Assembly (NCBI GenBank): GCA_016872355.1
Contig: VGZY01000025.1
Location: 1 to 38,093, forward strand
DNA: 38,093 nucleotides
Direction: 5' to 3'
Origin: SAR202 cluster bacterium
GTDB taxonomy: Bacteria > Chloroflexota > Dehalococcoidia > Lucifugimonadales > VGZY01
The position numbers were made by a program, and so were the translations under genes. Each line of letters starts with the position of its first letter. Position 1 is the first letter of the stretch. This document shows, in pieces, positions 8,905-22,561 of this stretch. Under the pieces are notes generated by a model. That model saw only the letters and a program-made list of their open reading frames with translations. It made no database searches and was not told the DNA's origin.

Positions 8905-9642
8905 CTATTGCTCCAGCGACTTCAGCGCCTCGGTGGCGGCGGCCTGCTCCGCGATTGCCTTCTTGGGGCCTTTGCCGCGGCCCATTACCTTGCCGTCCAC
9001 GTAGACTTCCGCTGTCCACTCGCGGTTCGGGTCCTTGCCCGTCACTGAAACGATAGAGTACGTAGGCGTGGACTTGCCGCCCTTTTGCATCGCCTCTTGC
9101 AGCACCGACTTGGGGTTCTTGACCGCCAGGCGCGAGCCAATCGTCGAGAGCTCATGGCCCATGACCTTGAGGACGAGCTTCTGCGCCGTCTCGAATCCCT
9201 GGTCAAGGAACAGCGCGCCCACCAGCGCCTCGAATGCACCCGCCCTGTTTGACGCCCTGCTTCGCCCGCCGCCAGCCTCCTCTCCCTTCCCCATGGTCAG
9301 ATGCCTGCCCATCTCCAGCCTGTCCGCCACAATCGCGAGCGTGTCGTCGCGGACAAGCAGCGATCGGGCCTGCGTGAGGTGGCCTTCCGTCCACGCTGGA
9401 TATCTGTTGAAAAACTCGTCGCCTATTACCATTCCTAGCACGGCATCGCCAAGGAATTCCAGGCGCTCGTTGTCCTCCGCGTCCGCGCCGGGGTTCTCGT
9501 TCAGGTACGAGCCGTGAGTCAAGGCGACGTTCAGGAGCTCTTTGTCCTTGAACTTGACGCCCAGCGCCTGCTCGAGAGGGTGTTTCTTGGCCACAACAGT
9601 CCGTCCGGGAGGGATTGCCGATAAGGATTCTACGGTTGGCAT
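8905..9642 (-). CDS. rnc: Ribonuclease III
   Basis: A 245-residue double-strand-specific endoribonuclease for rRNA and mRNA processing. The signature NERLEFLGDAVL (58-69) holds the catalytic Glu62 and Asp66, and FEALVGALFLDQG carries the second acidic pair. The dsRNA-binding domain occupies about 173-245 (NPKSVLQEAMQKGG to AEQAAATEALKSL). The N-terminal 20 residues extend beyond the family core. ATG at 9642 is the only reasonable start. Confidence 0.95.
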   Translation of the reverse strand: MPTVESLSAIPPGRTVVAKKHPLEQALGVKFKDKELLNVALTHGSYLNENPGADAEDNERLEFLGDAVLGMVIGDEFFNRYPAWTEGHLTQARSLLVRDDTLAIVADRLEMGRHLTMGKGEEAGGGRSRASNRAGAFEALVGALFLDQGFETAQKLVLKVMGHELSTIGSRLAVKNPKSVLQEAMQKGGKSTPTYSIVSVTGKDPNREWTAEVYVDGKVMGRGKGPKKAIAEQAAATEALKSLEQ

Positions 9643-9776
9643 TTTCCAAAGTCAAAACGCGGGCCGTGTAACAAAGATTTAACATCTTCGCAACATGCGC
9701 GTAACACCGGAGAAAGAGAATAAGGCTATCAGATCGACAACACCGGCGCCGCCGAGGCGACCGGGGGGAAGCAACG

Positions 9777-9869
9777 ATGGGTCTGGAAGCAGTAATGGGA
9801 ACGCTTGCTTTCGCGGTATTCGTGGGCGCGTGGGTCATCCTTCCGACCAGGCAGCGCAAGGACAGCTAG
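9777..9869 (+). CDS. Predicted 30-residue single-span membrane peptide
   Basis: A small open frame: ATG 9777, 30 codons, TAG 9867. GGGGGGAAG lies eight bases upstream as a ribosome site. The product begins MGLEAVMGTLAFAVF and continues with a hydrophobic segment to VILP, then ends in the basic tail TRQRKDS, as in a single transmembrane peptide with the positive end inside. A strong intrinsic terminator follows 22 bases later, so the unit looks like a self-contained gene. I recognise no family. Coding potential is inferred from start signal, hydrophobic pattern and terminator. Confidence 0.5.
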   Translation: MGLEAVMGTLAFAVFVGAWVILPTRQRKDS

Positions 9870-9891
9870 GATAGTCCCCAACGCACTTTAG

Positions 9892-9936
9892 AAGCGTCGC
9901 CTGAGCCTCATGCGCAGCATGAGCGGCGACGCTTTT
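9892..9936 (+). terminator. Intrinsic terminator after the small membrane peptide
   Basis: AAGCGTCGCC (9892-9901) pairs with GGCGACGCTT (9925-9934); inside it CTCATGC and GCATGAG pair around GCA. TTTT follows at the 3' base. This is a strong intrinsic terminator for plus-strand transcription and insulates glnA. Confidence 0.8.
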
Positions 9937-9975
9937 CCCGTCTCAGGGAGCGCTTCAAGAGCGGCCCCGCTTTGT

Positions 9976-10004
9976 TTGACACAAATTTCACAAATTGCTA
10001 TATT
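9976..10004 (+). promoter_or_regulatory. Sigma-70-type promoter of glnA
   Basis: TTGACA at 9976-9981, a 17-base spacer and TATATT at 9999-10004 give a near-consensus housekeeping promoter. Transcription would begin near 10011, leaving a leader of about 110 bases before glnA. An imperfect inverted repeat TTTGT...ACAAA surrounds the -35 box and could be an operator. Confidence 0.8.
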
Positions 10005-10023
10005 GTGGCATCTTTTTCGAACC

Positions 10024-10066
10024 TGTGGCGGATTCCCTTCCCCCAAGGGACTAATACGACGCCACA
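10024..10066 (+). promoter_or_regulatory. Leader stem-loop of glnA
   Basis: TGTGGCG (10024-10030) pairs with CGCCACA (10060-10066), and inside it TCCCTT pairs with AAGGGA around a CCCCC loop (10034-10050). The hairpin lies in the predicted 5' leader. No U-tract follows, so it is not an obvious terminator; it may affect stability or bind a regulator. It matches no riboswitch I recognise. Confidence 0.5.
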
Positions 10067-10121
10067 AATCCAAGATTCTGTTTAATCGATGGCCTAACTA
10101 TTTCCTTTTTGAAGGCACCGA

Positions 10122-11480
10122 ATGGCAGACAGGGACCCGGAGGGGATCGATTACGTCCTTCATAAGGCCAGTGAGAATGACGTCAAGTTCGTCAGGCTCT
10201 GGTTTACGGATATTCTGGGCAACCTGAAGGGCGTCGCGATAACGGTAGAGGAACTTGAAGGCGCCCTCACCCGCGGCATGAGCTTCGACGGGTCCTCCAT
10301 CGAGGGCTGGGCGCGCTCCAACGAGAGCGACATGTACGCCCTTCCCGATCCCACCACGTTCAGCATCCTCCCATGGCGCCCCCGCACCAACGCTGTCGCC
10401 AGGATGTTCTGCGATATCATCTCCCCCGGCGGCGAGCCGTTCGAGGGCGACCCCCGCGCCGTCCTGCGCCGCAACATCAACCGCGCCGCGGACATGGGCT
10501 TCACCTACTACGTCGCGCCGGAGATCGAGTACTTCTACTTCAAGGACTCCGAGGGCACAATGCCCCTGGACGAAGGCGGCTACTTCGACCAGGACCCTCT
10601 CGACCTGGCGACCGACCTTCGCCGCGAGACCGTACTTACACTTGAAGAGCTCGGCATACCGGTCGAGTTCAGCCACCACGAGGTCGCCCCCAGCCAGCAC
10701 GAGATCGACCTCCGCCACACCGACGCGCTCACGATGGCCGATACGGTCATGACCTACCGCATCGTCGTCAAAGAGATCGCGATGAAGCACGGGTACTACG
10801 CAACGTTCATGCCCAAGCCTGTCTTCGGCATCAACGGCAGCGGCATGCACATCCACCAGTCGCTCTTCCGCGGGGACGAGAACGCCTTCTACGACGCCAA
10901 CGACCCGGACAAGTTGTCCGACGTCGCAAAGTGGTTCATGGCAGGCCTGCTCAAGCACGCGCGGGAGATCACCTCTGTCACCAACCAGTGGGTGAACTCC
11001 TACAAGCGCCTTGTGGAGAGCGAGGGCGGCGAGCCTCTTGGCTACGAGGCGCCGGTGTACGTCACCTGGGCGAACGTGAACCGATCAGACCTTGCGCGCG
11101 TCCCTTCGTACAAGCCTGGACGGGAGGCTTCCCGCCGCATCGAGTACCGCGCGCCGGACCCGGCGTGCAACCCGTACCTGGCCTTCAGCGTGATGCTGGC
11201 GGCGGGGCTGGAAGGCATTGAAAAGCAGTACAAGCTACCTCCCGTGGCCGAGCGCAACGTCTTTGCGCTTACGGCGGGGGAGCGCGAGGCGATGGGCATT
11301 GAGATGCTGCCGCGCAGCCTCGGCGAGGCGATCCTCCTTACGGAGAAGAGCGAGCTCGTTCGCAAGGCCCTGGGGCCGAGGGTGTTCGACAGCTTCATAC
11401 GCAACAAGAAGATAGAGTGGGACCGGTACCGACGACACGTTACCGACTACGAGATCAAGCGGTACCTTCCAATACTCTAG
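10122..11480 (+). CDS. glnA: Glutamine synthetase, type I
   Basis: A 452-residue ATP-dependent ligase making glutamine from glutamate and ammonium. GSI motifs are visible: MSFDGSSIEGW near the N-terminus, the metal-binding APEIEYFYF, HHEVAPSQHEID, the ATP-binding NGSGMHIHQSLF, and RIEYRAPDPACNPYLAFSVML. The adenylylation-loop tyrosine motif of the beta subtype is not seen, so control by adenylylation is unlikely; feedback or transcriptional control is more likely. It has a near-consensus promoter and is followed directly by gltB, forming the GS-GOGAT assimilation unit. Confidence 0.96.
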   Translation: MADRDPEGIDYVLHKASENDVKFVRLWFTDILGNLKGVAITVEELEGALTRGMSFDGSSIEGWARSNESDMYALPDPTTFSILPWRPRTNAVARMFCDIISPGGEPFEGDPRAVLRRNINRAADMGFTYYVAPEIEYFYFKDSEGTMPLDEGGYFDQDPLDLATDLRRETVLTLEELGIPVEFSHHEVAPSQHEIDLRHTDALTMADTVMTYRIVVKEIAMKHGYYATFMPKPVFGINGSGMHIHQSLFRGDENAFYDANDPDKLSDVAKWFMAGLLKHAREITSVTNQWVNSYKRLVESEGGEPLGYEAPVYVTWANVNRSDLARVPSYKPGREASRRIEYRAPDPACNPYLAFSVMLAAGLEGIEKQYKLPPVAERNVFALTAGEREAMGIEMLPRSLGEAILLTEKSELVRKALGPRVFDSFIRNKKIEWDRYRRHVTDYEIKRYLPIL

Positions 11481-11492
11481 GAGCAGTCAGCA

Positions 11493-16097
<4,605 letters not shown>

Positions 16098-16106
16098 AGA
16101 GATTTA

Positions 16107-17564
16107 ATGGGAAAGCCTACCGGTTTCATTGAGCTTAAGAAGGTGCCTCTGCCGAAGCGCCCGGTAAAAGAGCGCGTCGGCGACTACAAAGAGTTCCTCA
16201 AGGACTGGGACGAGAAGACCGCCAGAGAGCAGGGCGCGCGGTGCATGAACTGCTCCGTCCCCTTCTGCCACAAGGGCTGCCCGCTTGGCAACCTCATTCC
16301 GGACTGGAACGACCTGGTATACCGCGGCCGGTGGGAGCAGGCGCTCACAGCCCTTCACGCCACGAACAACTTCCCGGAGTTCACAGGCCGCGTCTGCCCC
16401 GCGCCGTGCGAGGCATCCTGCGTGCTGGCGATCAACCAGGACCCGGTGACGATCGAGTACATCGAGAAGAGCATCGCCGACCGCGGGTGGAAGGAAGGCT
16501 GGATCAAGCCCGAGCCGCCGACGTCGCGCACCGGCAAGAAGGTAGCCGTCGTCGGCTCCGGCCCTGCGGGCCTCGCTGCCGCGCAGCAGATCAACCGCGC
16601 CGGCCATTCGGTGACGGTGTTCGAGCGGGCGGACTACATCGGCGGCCTGCTTCGCCTCGGCATACCGGACTTCAAGCTGGAGAAGCAGGTAGTCCAGCGC
16701 CGGGTGGACCAGATGGAGGCGGAGGGCGTCACATTCCAGACCGGCGTGGAGGTCGGCAAGACCTTCCCGGCTGAGAAGCTCCTCAATGAGTACGATGGGG
16801 TCGTCCTTACCGGAGGCTCCACGAAGCCGCGCGACCTCCAGGCGCCCGGCCGCGATCTGAAGGGCGTGCACTTCGCAATGGAGTACCTTACCCAGCAAAA
16901 CCTCATCAACGCCGGCGAAAAGGTCCCGGCGAAGAGCCGGATTTCCGCCGAGGGCAAGCGCGTCATCATCCTCGGCGGCGGCGACACAGGCTCAGACTGC
17001 CTGGGCACGGCGCACCGGCAGGGCGCTGAGGTAGTCTACCAGTTTGAGATCATGCCGGAGCCGCCCGCGTCCCGCCGGCCGGACAACCCATGGCCGCAAT
17101 GGCCCACCATTCTGCGCTCTTCCTCGTCGCACGACGAGGGCGGCGTGCGGGACTACAGCATCCTCACCAAGCGCTTCTCCGGCGCCAACGGCAAGCTTGA
17201 GAAGATTCACGCTGTGAAGGTGGAGTGGGGCGCGCCCGACGCTTCCGGCCGCCCGACGATGCACGAGATCGACGGCAGCGAGTTCGAGATGGAGACCGAC
17301 CTTGTCCTCCTCGCGATGGGCTTCCTCTACCCCGAGCCGGACGGCATGCTCGCCCAGCTTGGCGTCCAGCTCGACCGGCGCGGCAACGTGGTCACCACCG
17401 CGGACAAGATGACCAGTGTGCCCGGCATCTTCGCCGCGGGGGACATGGCGCGCGGGCAGTCACTGGTGGTGTGGGCGCTTGCCGAGGGCAGGGAGGCCGC
17501 GCGCGGCGTGGACAAGTACCTCATGGGGAAGACCAGCCTCCGGCCGGTGCTCTCCACGAGATAG
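16107..17564 (+). CDS. gltD: Glutamate synthase, small (beta) subunit
   Basis: A 485-residue NADPH-dependent flavoprotein that feeds electrons to GltB. The N-terminal 4Fe-4S region has cysteines 46, 49, 54 and 58, and then 97, 101 and 105. The FAD site is VGSGPAGLAAAQQ, the NADPH site is ILGGGDTGSDC, and the C-terminal FAD segment is PGIFAAGDMARGQSLVVWA. The start lies nine bases after the gltB stop, so the two are co-translated. Length and motifs are standard. Confidence 0.96.
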   Translation: MGKPTGFIELKKVPLPKRPVKERVGDYKEFLKDWDEKTAREQGARCMNCSVPFCHKGCPLGNLIPDWNDLVYRGRWEQALTALHATNNFPEFTGRVCPAPCEASCVLAINQDPVTIEYIEKSIADRGWKEGWIKPEPPTSRTGKKVAVVGSGPAGLAAAQQINRAGHSVTVFERADYIGGLLRLGIPDFKLEKQVVQRRVDQMEAEGVTFQTGVEVGKTFPAEKLLNEYDGVVLTGGSTKPRDLQAPGRDLKGVHFAMEYLTQQNLINAGEKVPAKSRISAEGKRVIILGGGDTGSDCLGTAHRQGAEVVYQFEIMPEPPASRRPDNPWPQWPTILRSSSSHDEGGVRDYSILTKRFSGANGKLEKIHAVKVEWGAPDASGRPTMHEIDGSEFEMETDLVLLAMGFLYPEPDGMLAQLGVQLDRRGNVVTTADKMTSVPGIFAAGDMARGQSLVVWALAEGREAARGVDKYLMGKTSLRPVLSTR

Positions 17565-17571
17565 AACAGCC

Positions 17572-17729
17572 AAACAGCCGAAGACCCCCTCTCTGTATCT
17601 CTCCCCCGGTGGGGGAGAGGAAAACCAAGAGCGTCCCTGCGGGAGGCTCCGAGAAGCAGCCCTGAAGGGGCACTTTCTCTCTTCCCCCTCCGGGGGAAGA
17701 ATACAAGAAGGGGGTCTTTGGCTGTTCGG
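17572..17729. repeat. Long imperfect inverted repeat, MITE-like
   Basis: The arms 17572-17619 and 17677-17729 are near-complementary: AAACAGCCGAAGACCCCCTC against the reverse complement of the right end, continuing through TGTAT and a CTCCCCC/GGGGGAG mini-hairpin present in each arm. The 57-base centre has smaller hairpins. The unit lies just after gltD and may end its transcript. No transposase is encoded. The CTCCCCC...GGGGGAG module also occurs in the element at 27465-27514. The rest of the gap to 17950 holds a possible promoter (TTGACT at 17823) and a CGTAAC/GTTACG hairpin near 17890-17906. Confidence 0.6.
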
Positions 17730-17949
17730 CCTTCAGTCTGTTCCTCTGTTTACCTATCCCAATCCCCGCCCCAATACTCCTTGGCAAAAACATCGTTACC
17801 CCTTTAGAGTATCGAAGTTTGGTTGACTTACGTGGTATAACCGATATAGGTGGGCGTCTTATCGTTAGCCTGCTTGACACCATTTCGGCCCGTAACCTGC
17901 GTTACGAAGACCCCTTACCCCCACACACGCTTACGGGAGCGCAAGTACT

Positions 17950-18216
17950 ATGAACAAAGAAGAGCGAATACAACAAATCGCATACGAACTATGGGAAAAG
18001 GACGGCCGACCCCATGGAAAGGCAGCTGAGCACTATTACCGCGCCGAACGGATCTGGATGGCTGAGACACAGCAGAACGGTGATAACGGCGGCTCCCCTG
18101 CCTCATCGATTGCTCCGGTCATGACGGGCACGCCGGCGACGCCGTCTGCACGACGCGCGGCGCCAACCAAAAAGCCGACCAAAAATAGGCACGATTCCGC
18201 ACTTCAACGTTCGTGA
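17950..18216 (+). CDS. DUF2934-domain protein
   Basis: An 88-residue protein. Residues 5-38 (RIQQIAYELWEKDGRPHGKA, then EHYYRAERIW) match the small DUF2934 motif: an alpha-helical segment with an invariant W-x-x-x-G-R-P-x-G core and a terminal AE-x-x-W. The remaining 50 residues are low-complexity Ser/Pro/Thr then basic (RRAAPTKKPTKNRH). Function of the family is unknown; the basic tail suggests nucleic-acid contact. It has its own upstream region and runs toward gap. Confidence 0.7.
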   Translation: MNKEERIQQIAYELWEKDGRPHGKAAEHYYRAERIWMAETQQNGDNGGSPASSIAPVMTGTPATPSARRAAPTKKPTKNRHDSALQRS

Positions 18217-18228
18217 TTAGAGGCCCGA

Positions 18229-19242
18229 CTATACGCCCTTCGCCGCGATAAATGCCGCCAGGTCTGCCGTACGGCAGCTATAGCCCCACTCGTTGTCGTA
18301 CCAGCCGACGACTTTCACCAGGTTCCCGCCCATAGACATCGTCGACAGGCCGTCGATGATGCTGCTGTTGGGGTTCCTGATAATGTCGCTGCTGACGATC
18401 GGCTCCTCGGTGTACTCGACGATGCCCTTAAGCGCGCCCGCCGCTGCGTCCTTATAGGCCTGGTTGATCTCCACAGGCGAAGCGTTCTTCTTGAGGTTGA
18501 CGACCAGGTCCGTCACGGAGCCGGTGGGCGTGGGCACGCGGAAGGCCATGCCGTGGATCTTGCCGTTGAGGTCCGGCAGCACCAGGCCCACAGCCTTGGC
18601 CGCGCCGGTCGTTGTGGGGATGATGTTCACCGCGGCCGCGCGGGCGCGGCGCATGTCCTCGTGCACCTGGTCCAGGATCTTCTGGTCGTTCGTGTACGAA
18701 TGAATAGTCGTCATGAGGCCGCGCTCGATGACGAAGTTGTCGTGCAGGACCTTGGCCATGGTCGCGACGCAGTTGGTTGTGCAGGATGCGTTCGAGATGA
18801 TGTTGTGCTTCTTCGGGTCGTAGCTCTTCTCGTTGACGCCCAGCACAAGAGTCGCGTCCTCGCCCTTCGCCGGGGCGGAGATGATGACCTTTTTGGCGCC
18901 GCCCTCACGGTGACCGCCCGCCTTGGCAGCATCGGTAAACCGGCCAGTGGACTCTACGACGATGTCCACGCCGTAGTCTCGCCAGGCCAGCTTCGCCGGG
19001 TCCGTCCCCTGCATAACCTTGACGGAGTGCCCGTCGATGACAAGCTCCTTCTCTTTGGCCTCTACTTTGCCGGCGTATACGCCGTAGTTAGAGTCGTATT
19101 TGAACAGGTGGGCGTTCGTCTTCGTGTCCGCGAGGTCGTTGACGGCCACAACCTCGAGCTTGCCGGGGTGGCGCTCCATCATGGCGCGCAGCACCTGCCG
19201 GCCGATGCGCCCAAACCCGTTGATACCGACGCGAGTTGCCAT
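18229..19242 (-). CDS. gap: Glyceraldehyde-3-phosphate dehydrogenase, type I
   Basis: A 337-residue NAD(P)-dependent glycolytic enzyme. It has the Rossmann start [12 protein letters not shown], Asp36 after the second strand (favouring NAD), the catalytic NASCTTNC (Cys154), His180 in TTIHSYTND, and the C-terminal [11 protein letters not shown]. One local oddity is [15 protein letters not shown], where most relatives have a shorter AxxHLxAGAKKV segment. ATG 19242 is preceded by GAGGTG with seven bases spacing. Its promoter lies at 19310-19337. Confidence 0.95.
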   Translation of the reverse strand: MATRVGINGFGRIGRQVLRAMMERHPGKLEVVAVNDLADTKTNAHLFKYDSNYGVYAGKVEAKEKELVIDGHSVKVMQGTDPAKLAWRDYGVDIVVESTGRFTDAAKAGGHREGGAKKVIISAPAKGEDATLVLGVNEKSYDPKKHNIISNASCTTNCVATMAKVLHDNFVIERGLMTTIHSYTNDQKILDQVHEDMRRARAAAVNIIPTTTGAAKAVGLVLPDLNGKIHGMAFRVPTPTGSVTDLVVNLKKNASPVEINQAYKDAAAGALKGIVEYTEEPIVSSDIIRNPNSSIIDGLSTMSMGGNLVKVVGWYDNEWGYSCRTADLAAFIAAKGV

Positions 19243-19309
19243 TACTTACACCTCGTTGTGAATCATTCCGGAGCGGTTCATCTCTGGGCATAAACCTCGA
19301 ACATCACCC

Positions 19310-19337
19310 ATTATAAGCTCAATTCGGCTTATCACAA
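19310..19337 (-). promoter_or_regulatory. Promoter of gap with internal inverted repeat
   Basis: Read on the minus strand: TTGTGA (19337-19332), 16-base spacer, perfect TATAAT (19315-19310). The spacer region contains ATAAGC and GCTTAT as an inverted repeat with 8 bases between, overlapping the -10 box, a plausible operator. Transcription would start about 60 bases upstream of the gap start codon. Confidence 0.7.
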
Positions 19338-19344
19338 GGCAGGT

Positions 19345-19361
19345 GTGACGCGTAGCGTCAC
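19345..19361. terminator. 7-bp hairpin at the end of the HEPN gene
   Basis: GTGACGC and GCGTCAC pair around GTA. It overlaps the restored stop codon of the HEPN gene (TGA at 19360-19358) and lies upstream of the gap promoter, so it probably ends the minus-strand eno operon transcript. No U-tract is present. Confidence 0.45.
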
Positions 19362-19766
19362 GGGCCCATAAGGCTCTTCACCGTCTTTAGTAGCTCCTCC
19401 GCGCCCTTCAGCGCCTCACGCGCTTCGTCTGGGTCATCATAGACTTGAAAGGGCACTCCCCCCTGGAAGCGCATCGGGATAGCGTGTCGGCGAATAGTAT
19501 TTATCCAGTCGGTTTGCCAGATTTACAAAAGCCTCGAGAGGCGGAAAGGAACTTTTCAGATCGGCGACGAGCTCCACCAGAGAGTGCCCTCGAGCCGTCC
19601 TGTCGCCACGGTGATATGCCAGCGCCTTCAAACATTTCTCCGCCGTTTGATGGGAGACAAACAGGACATGTGAGTGAAACCCGCCGCTCAGAGAATGCTT
19701 GGCGATCGCTAACTCGTGTTCCGCCTGAAGGAACCATCGGCGTGCCTCACCCGGGCTATTCTTCAT
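19358..19766 (-). pseudogene. HEPN-domain toxin-like protein, frameshifted
   Basis: The open part (19766 to 19437) encodes 109 residues beginning ARRWFLQAEHELAIAKHSL, with the HEPN feature VLFVSHQTAEKCLKALAYH. It stops early after YPDALPGGSALSSL. Dropping one G from the six-G run (plus-strand C-run 19458-19463) restores GVPFQVYDDPDEAREALKGA and a normal helical end, giving about 135 residues and a stop at 19358. HEPN proteins paired with MNT nucleotidyltransferases act as RNases that the partner silences by nucleotidylation. It overlaps the MNT gene by 11 bases. The frameshift may be real or a homopolymer error. Confidence 0.75.
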
Positions 19767-20103
19767 ATATCACGACGCCTTGCTGGACAGCGTCCTCAAG
19801 AAATGCTCTACCTTCGGCAAGCATGGTGTCAAACTCTTGCGGAGTGTAGATAAGAACATCCATCGCTCTGGGCCACGCTTGAATAAGGCCTTCGAATAGC
19901 TCGTATCTCCTGGTCCACTTCAAATCGGTATCCACGACGATGATCAAATCGATGTCGCTGTACCTGTCCGCTATCCCATTTGCGTATGACCCGAAAAGAA
20001 TGGCTTTAATTGCGCCGCCGCGCCTGAGGATTGGCGCGAACGCCTCCTTGATCTCGTCTATAGTCGGAATCCCCGTGAGCACCTTCGTGGGATTTGTCTG
20101 CAT
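19756..20103 (-). CDS. MNT-type nucleotidyltransferase (antitoxin of MNT/HEPN pair)
   Basis: A 115-residue minimal nucleotidyltransferase. The pol-beta-fold motif is ILFGSYANG followed by the metal-binding SDIDLIIVV (two aspartates) and a later Asp in MDVLIY. Such proteins transfer AMP to a tyrosine of the adjacent HEPN protein. The gene starts 11 bases after the enolase stop and overlaps the HEPN gene, so this pair sits at the end of the eno operon. Confidence 0.85.
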   Translation of the reverse strand: MQTNPTKVLTGIPTIDEIKEAFAPILRRGGAIKAILFGSYANGIADRYSDIDLIIVVDTDLKWTRRYELFEGLIQAWPRAMDVLIYTPQEFDTMLAEGRAFLEDAVQQGVVIYEE

Positions 20104-20114
20104 ACAGGACCTAC

Positions 20115-21422
<1,308 letters not shown>

Positions 21423-21430
21423 TTATGGTC

Positions 21431-21934
21431 TCAGTACCGCCTCGCGGCCTTTGCGGGCCTCTCCACAGCCAGCGCCAGAGCCTTTTCGACGGCCTCCGCA
21501 GGGGTGGCGGCCGTCACAATGCCCGGGTCAGGCTCGCCGCCTCGCCTCAGCTCCCAGCTTCCCAGGCCGATCACCGGGATTCCGGTGTCCAGCGCCAGCG
21601 CGATCTCCGACAGGGTGCCGTAGAACCCTCCGACGGCGATAACCGCCCGGCCCGACTTGACAACGACAACGTTCCTGCCGTTTCCGAGGCCGGTGCAGAT
21701 GGGGTAGTCCACCCATGGGTTGGCGTCGGTGGGGTCGTTGCCGGGAAGAATTCCGATCGTACAGCCGCTGGCGGACTTCGCGCCTTTGCAGGCAGCCGCC
21801 ATCACCCCGGGGCCGCCCCCGCAGACGAGCGTGATCCCGCGGCGGCCGAGCTCGGCGCCTACCTGCTCGGCGAGCGCCTCTATCTCCGGCGTGGGCCTCC
21901 CTGCGCCGACAACCGATATCATCACGGGTGACAC
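21431..21934 (-). CDS. LOG-like Rossmann protein, TIGR00725 type
   Basis: A 167-residue protein with the lysine-decarboxylase-like (LOG) Rossmann fold. It has VVGAGRPTPEIEALAEQVG, the phosphate loop CGGGPGVMAAACKGAK, and GGFYGTLSEIALAL in place of the classic PGGxGTxxE, so the catalytic arginine/PGG block is altered. Close relatives bind nucleotides and have no assigned reaction. Start is GTG 21934; ATG at 21922 is possible. It is first in the eno operon. Its upstream region has a GACAGGC/GCCTGTC hairpin (21961-21977) and two similar GCGGATGTNTACA boxes (about 21947 and 21999). Confidence 0.75.
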   Translation of the reverse strand: MSPVMISVVGAGRPTPEIEALAEQVGAELGRRGITLVCGGGPGVMAAACKGAKSASGCTIGILPGNDPTDANPWVDYPICTGLGNGRNVVVVKSGRAVIAVGGFYGTLSEIALALDTGIPVIGLGSWELRRGGEPDPGIVTAATPAEAVEKALALAVERPAKAARRY

Positions 21935-22123
21935 CCCGTCGCGGCGGATGTATACATATCGACAGGCCGCGCCTGTCCCATTGTTACACCGGAAATAGCG
22001 GATGTCTACACAGCTTTACGGGTGTGAGTGGCCGCGCACCTGGCTAGGTGCCGGTAGAAATGCTTTATTGAATACCTGCGAAGTAGCCACAATTAATTCA
22101 TCGGCAATTGCGCGCATTTTCAC

Positions 22124-22154
22124 AAAACAAAAGCGTTCCGATTTCGCGGAACGC
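22124..22154 (-). terminator. Intrinsic terminator of the structured RNA
   Basis: On the minus strand GCGTTCCG (22154-22147) pairs with CGGAACGC (22140-22133) around CGAAAT, followed by TTTTGTTTT. This is a classic intrinsic terminator with no coding gene immediately upstream of it. Confidence 0.8.
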
Positions 22155-22443
22155 CTCTCGAATTATCTATTCAATTGTAGTCCATCGGCCCTGCAATTTC
22201 AGTATTCACTACTGAAGGACCGCGCCCGTGAAGGGCATTTGCGGTGTGTCCCTATCGTTACGCAGGGCTCCCGGTTTCGCAAACCCTTACCGGCTGTATC
22301 ACCCTGTTCCTGTACTATCCTGCCACGCCGGTAAGGGAATGAGAAGGAAACTTCCAGCACTGATGCGTCGCCATTAGTTGTCTAGCCAACTCATCCCTCC
22401 CTTCGGCTTGATCTTTCTTGAAGAAGCTCATCGCTTCTTCAAG
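22124..22443 (-). ncRNA. Predicted structured noncoding RNA, about 320 nt
   Basis: A gene-free stretch on the minus strand between the homocysteine methyltransferase and the LOG-like gene. It holds many perfect stems: CTTGAAGAAGC/GCTTCTTCAAG (22443-22417), CCCTTACCGGC/GCCGGTAAGGG (22337-22327 with 22294-22284), GCCCTGC/GCAGGGC (22268-22262 with 22194-22188) enclosing CCGC-GCCC/GGGC-GCGG (22244-22220) and TTCAGTA/TACTGAA (22216-22198). It has a promoter upstream and an intrinsic terminator. It lacks the hallmark sequences of tmRNA, RNase P RNA and SRP RNA. An upstream AAGGGAGGGATGAG could also pair with CTCATTCCCTT, competing with the second stem. Confidence 0.6.
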
Positions 22444-22446
22444 TTC

Positions 22447-22474
22447 ATACTACTACCAGACCCGCTTTTGTCAA
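22447..22474 (-). promoter_or_regulatory. Promoter of the structured RNA
   Basis: On the minus strand TTGACA (22474-22469), 16-base spacer, TAGTAT (22452-22447). The predicted start is near 22440, at the foot of the first hairpin. The -10 box is only partly consensus, so the exact start is uncertain. Confidence 0.55.
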
Positions 22475-22561
22475 CGTTAATGCGCCGCATATTTTGAAAT
22501 GTGACGCTCAAAGCTGCACGATTCATCGACGAATTCCGCAACACCAAATGTGTGAATTCCG

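Noticed and set aside
22124-22443. tmRNA, RNase P RNA or SRP RNA identity for the structured RNA
   Set aside because: The tRNA-like ends of tmRNA, the GAGGAAAGTCC core of RNase P RNA and the SRP domain IV sequence are all absent.
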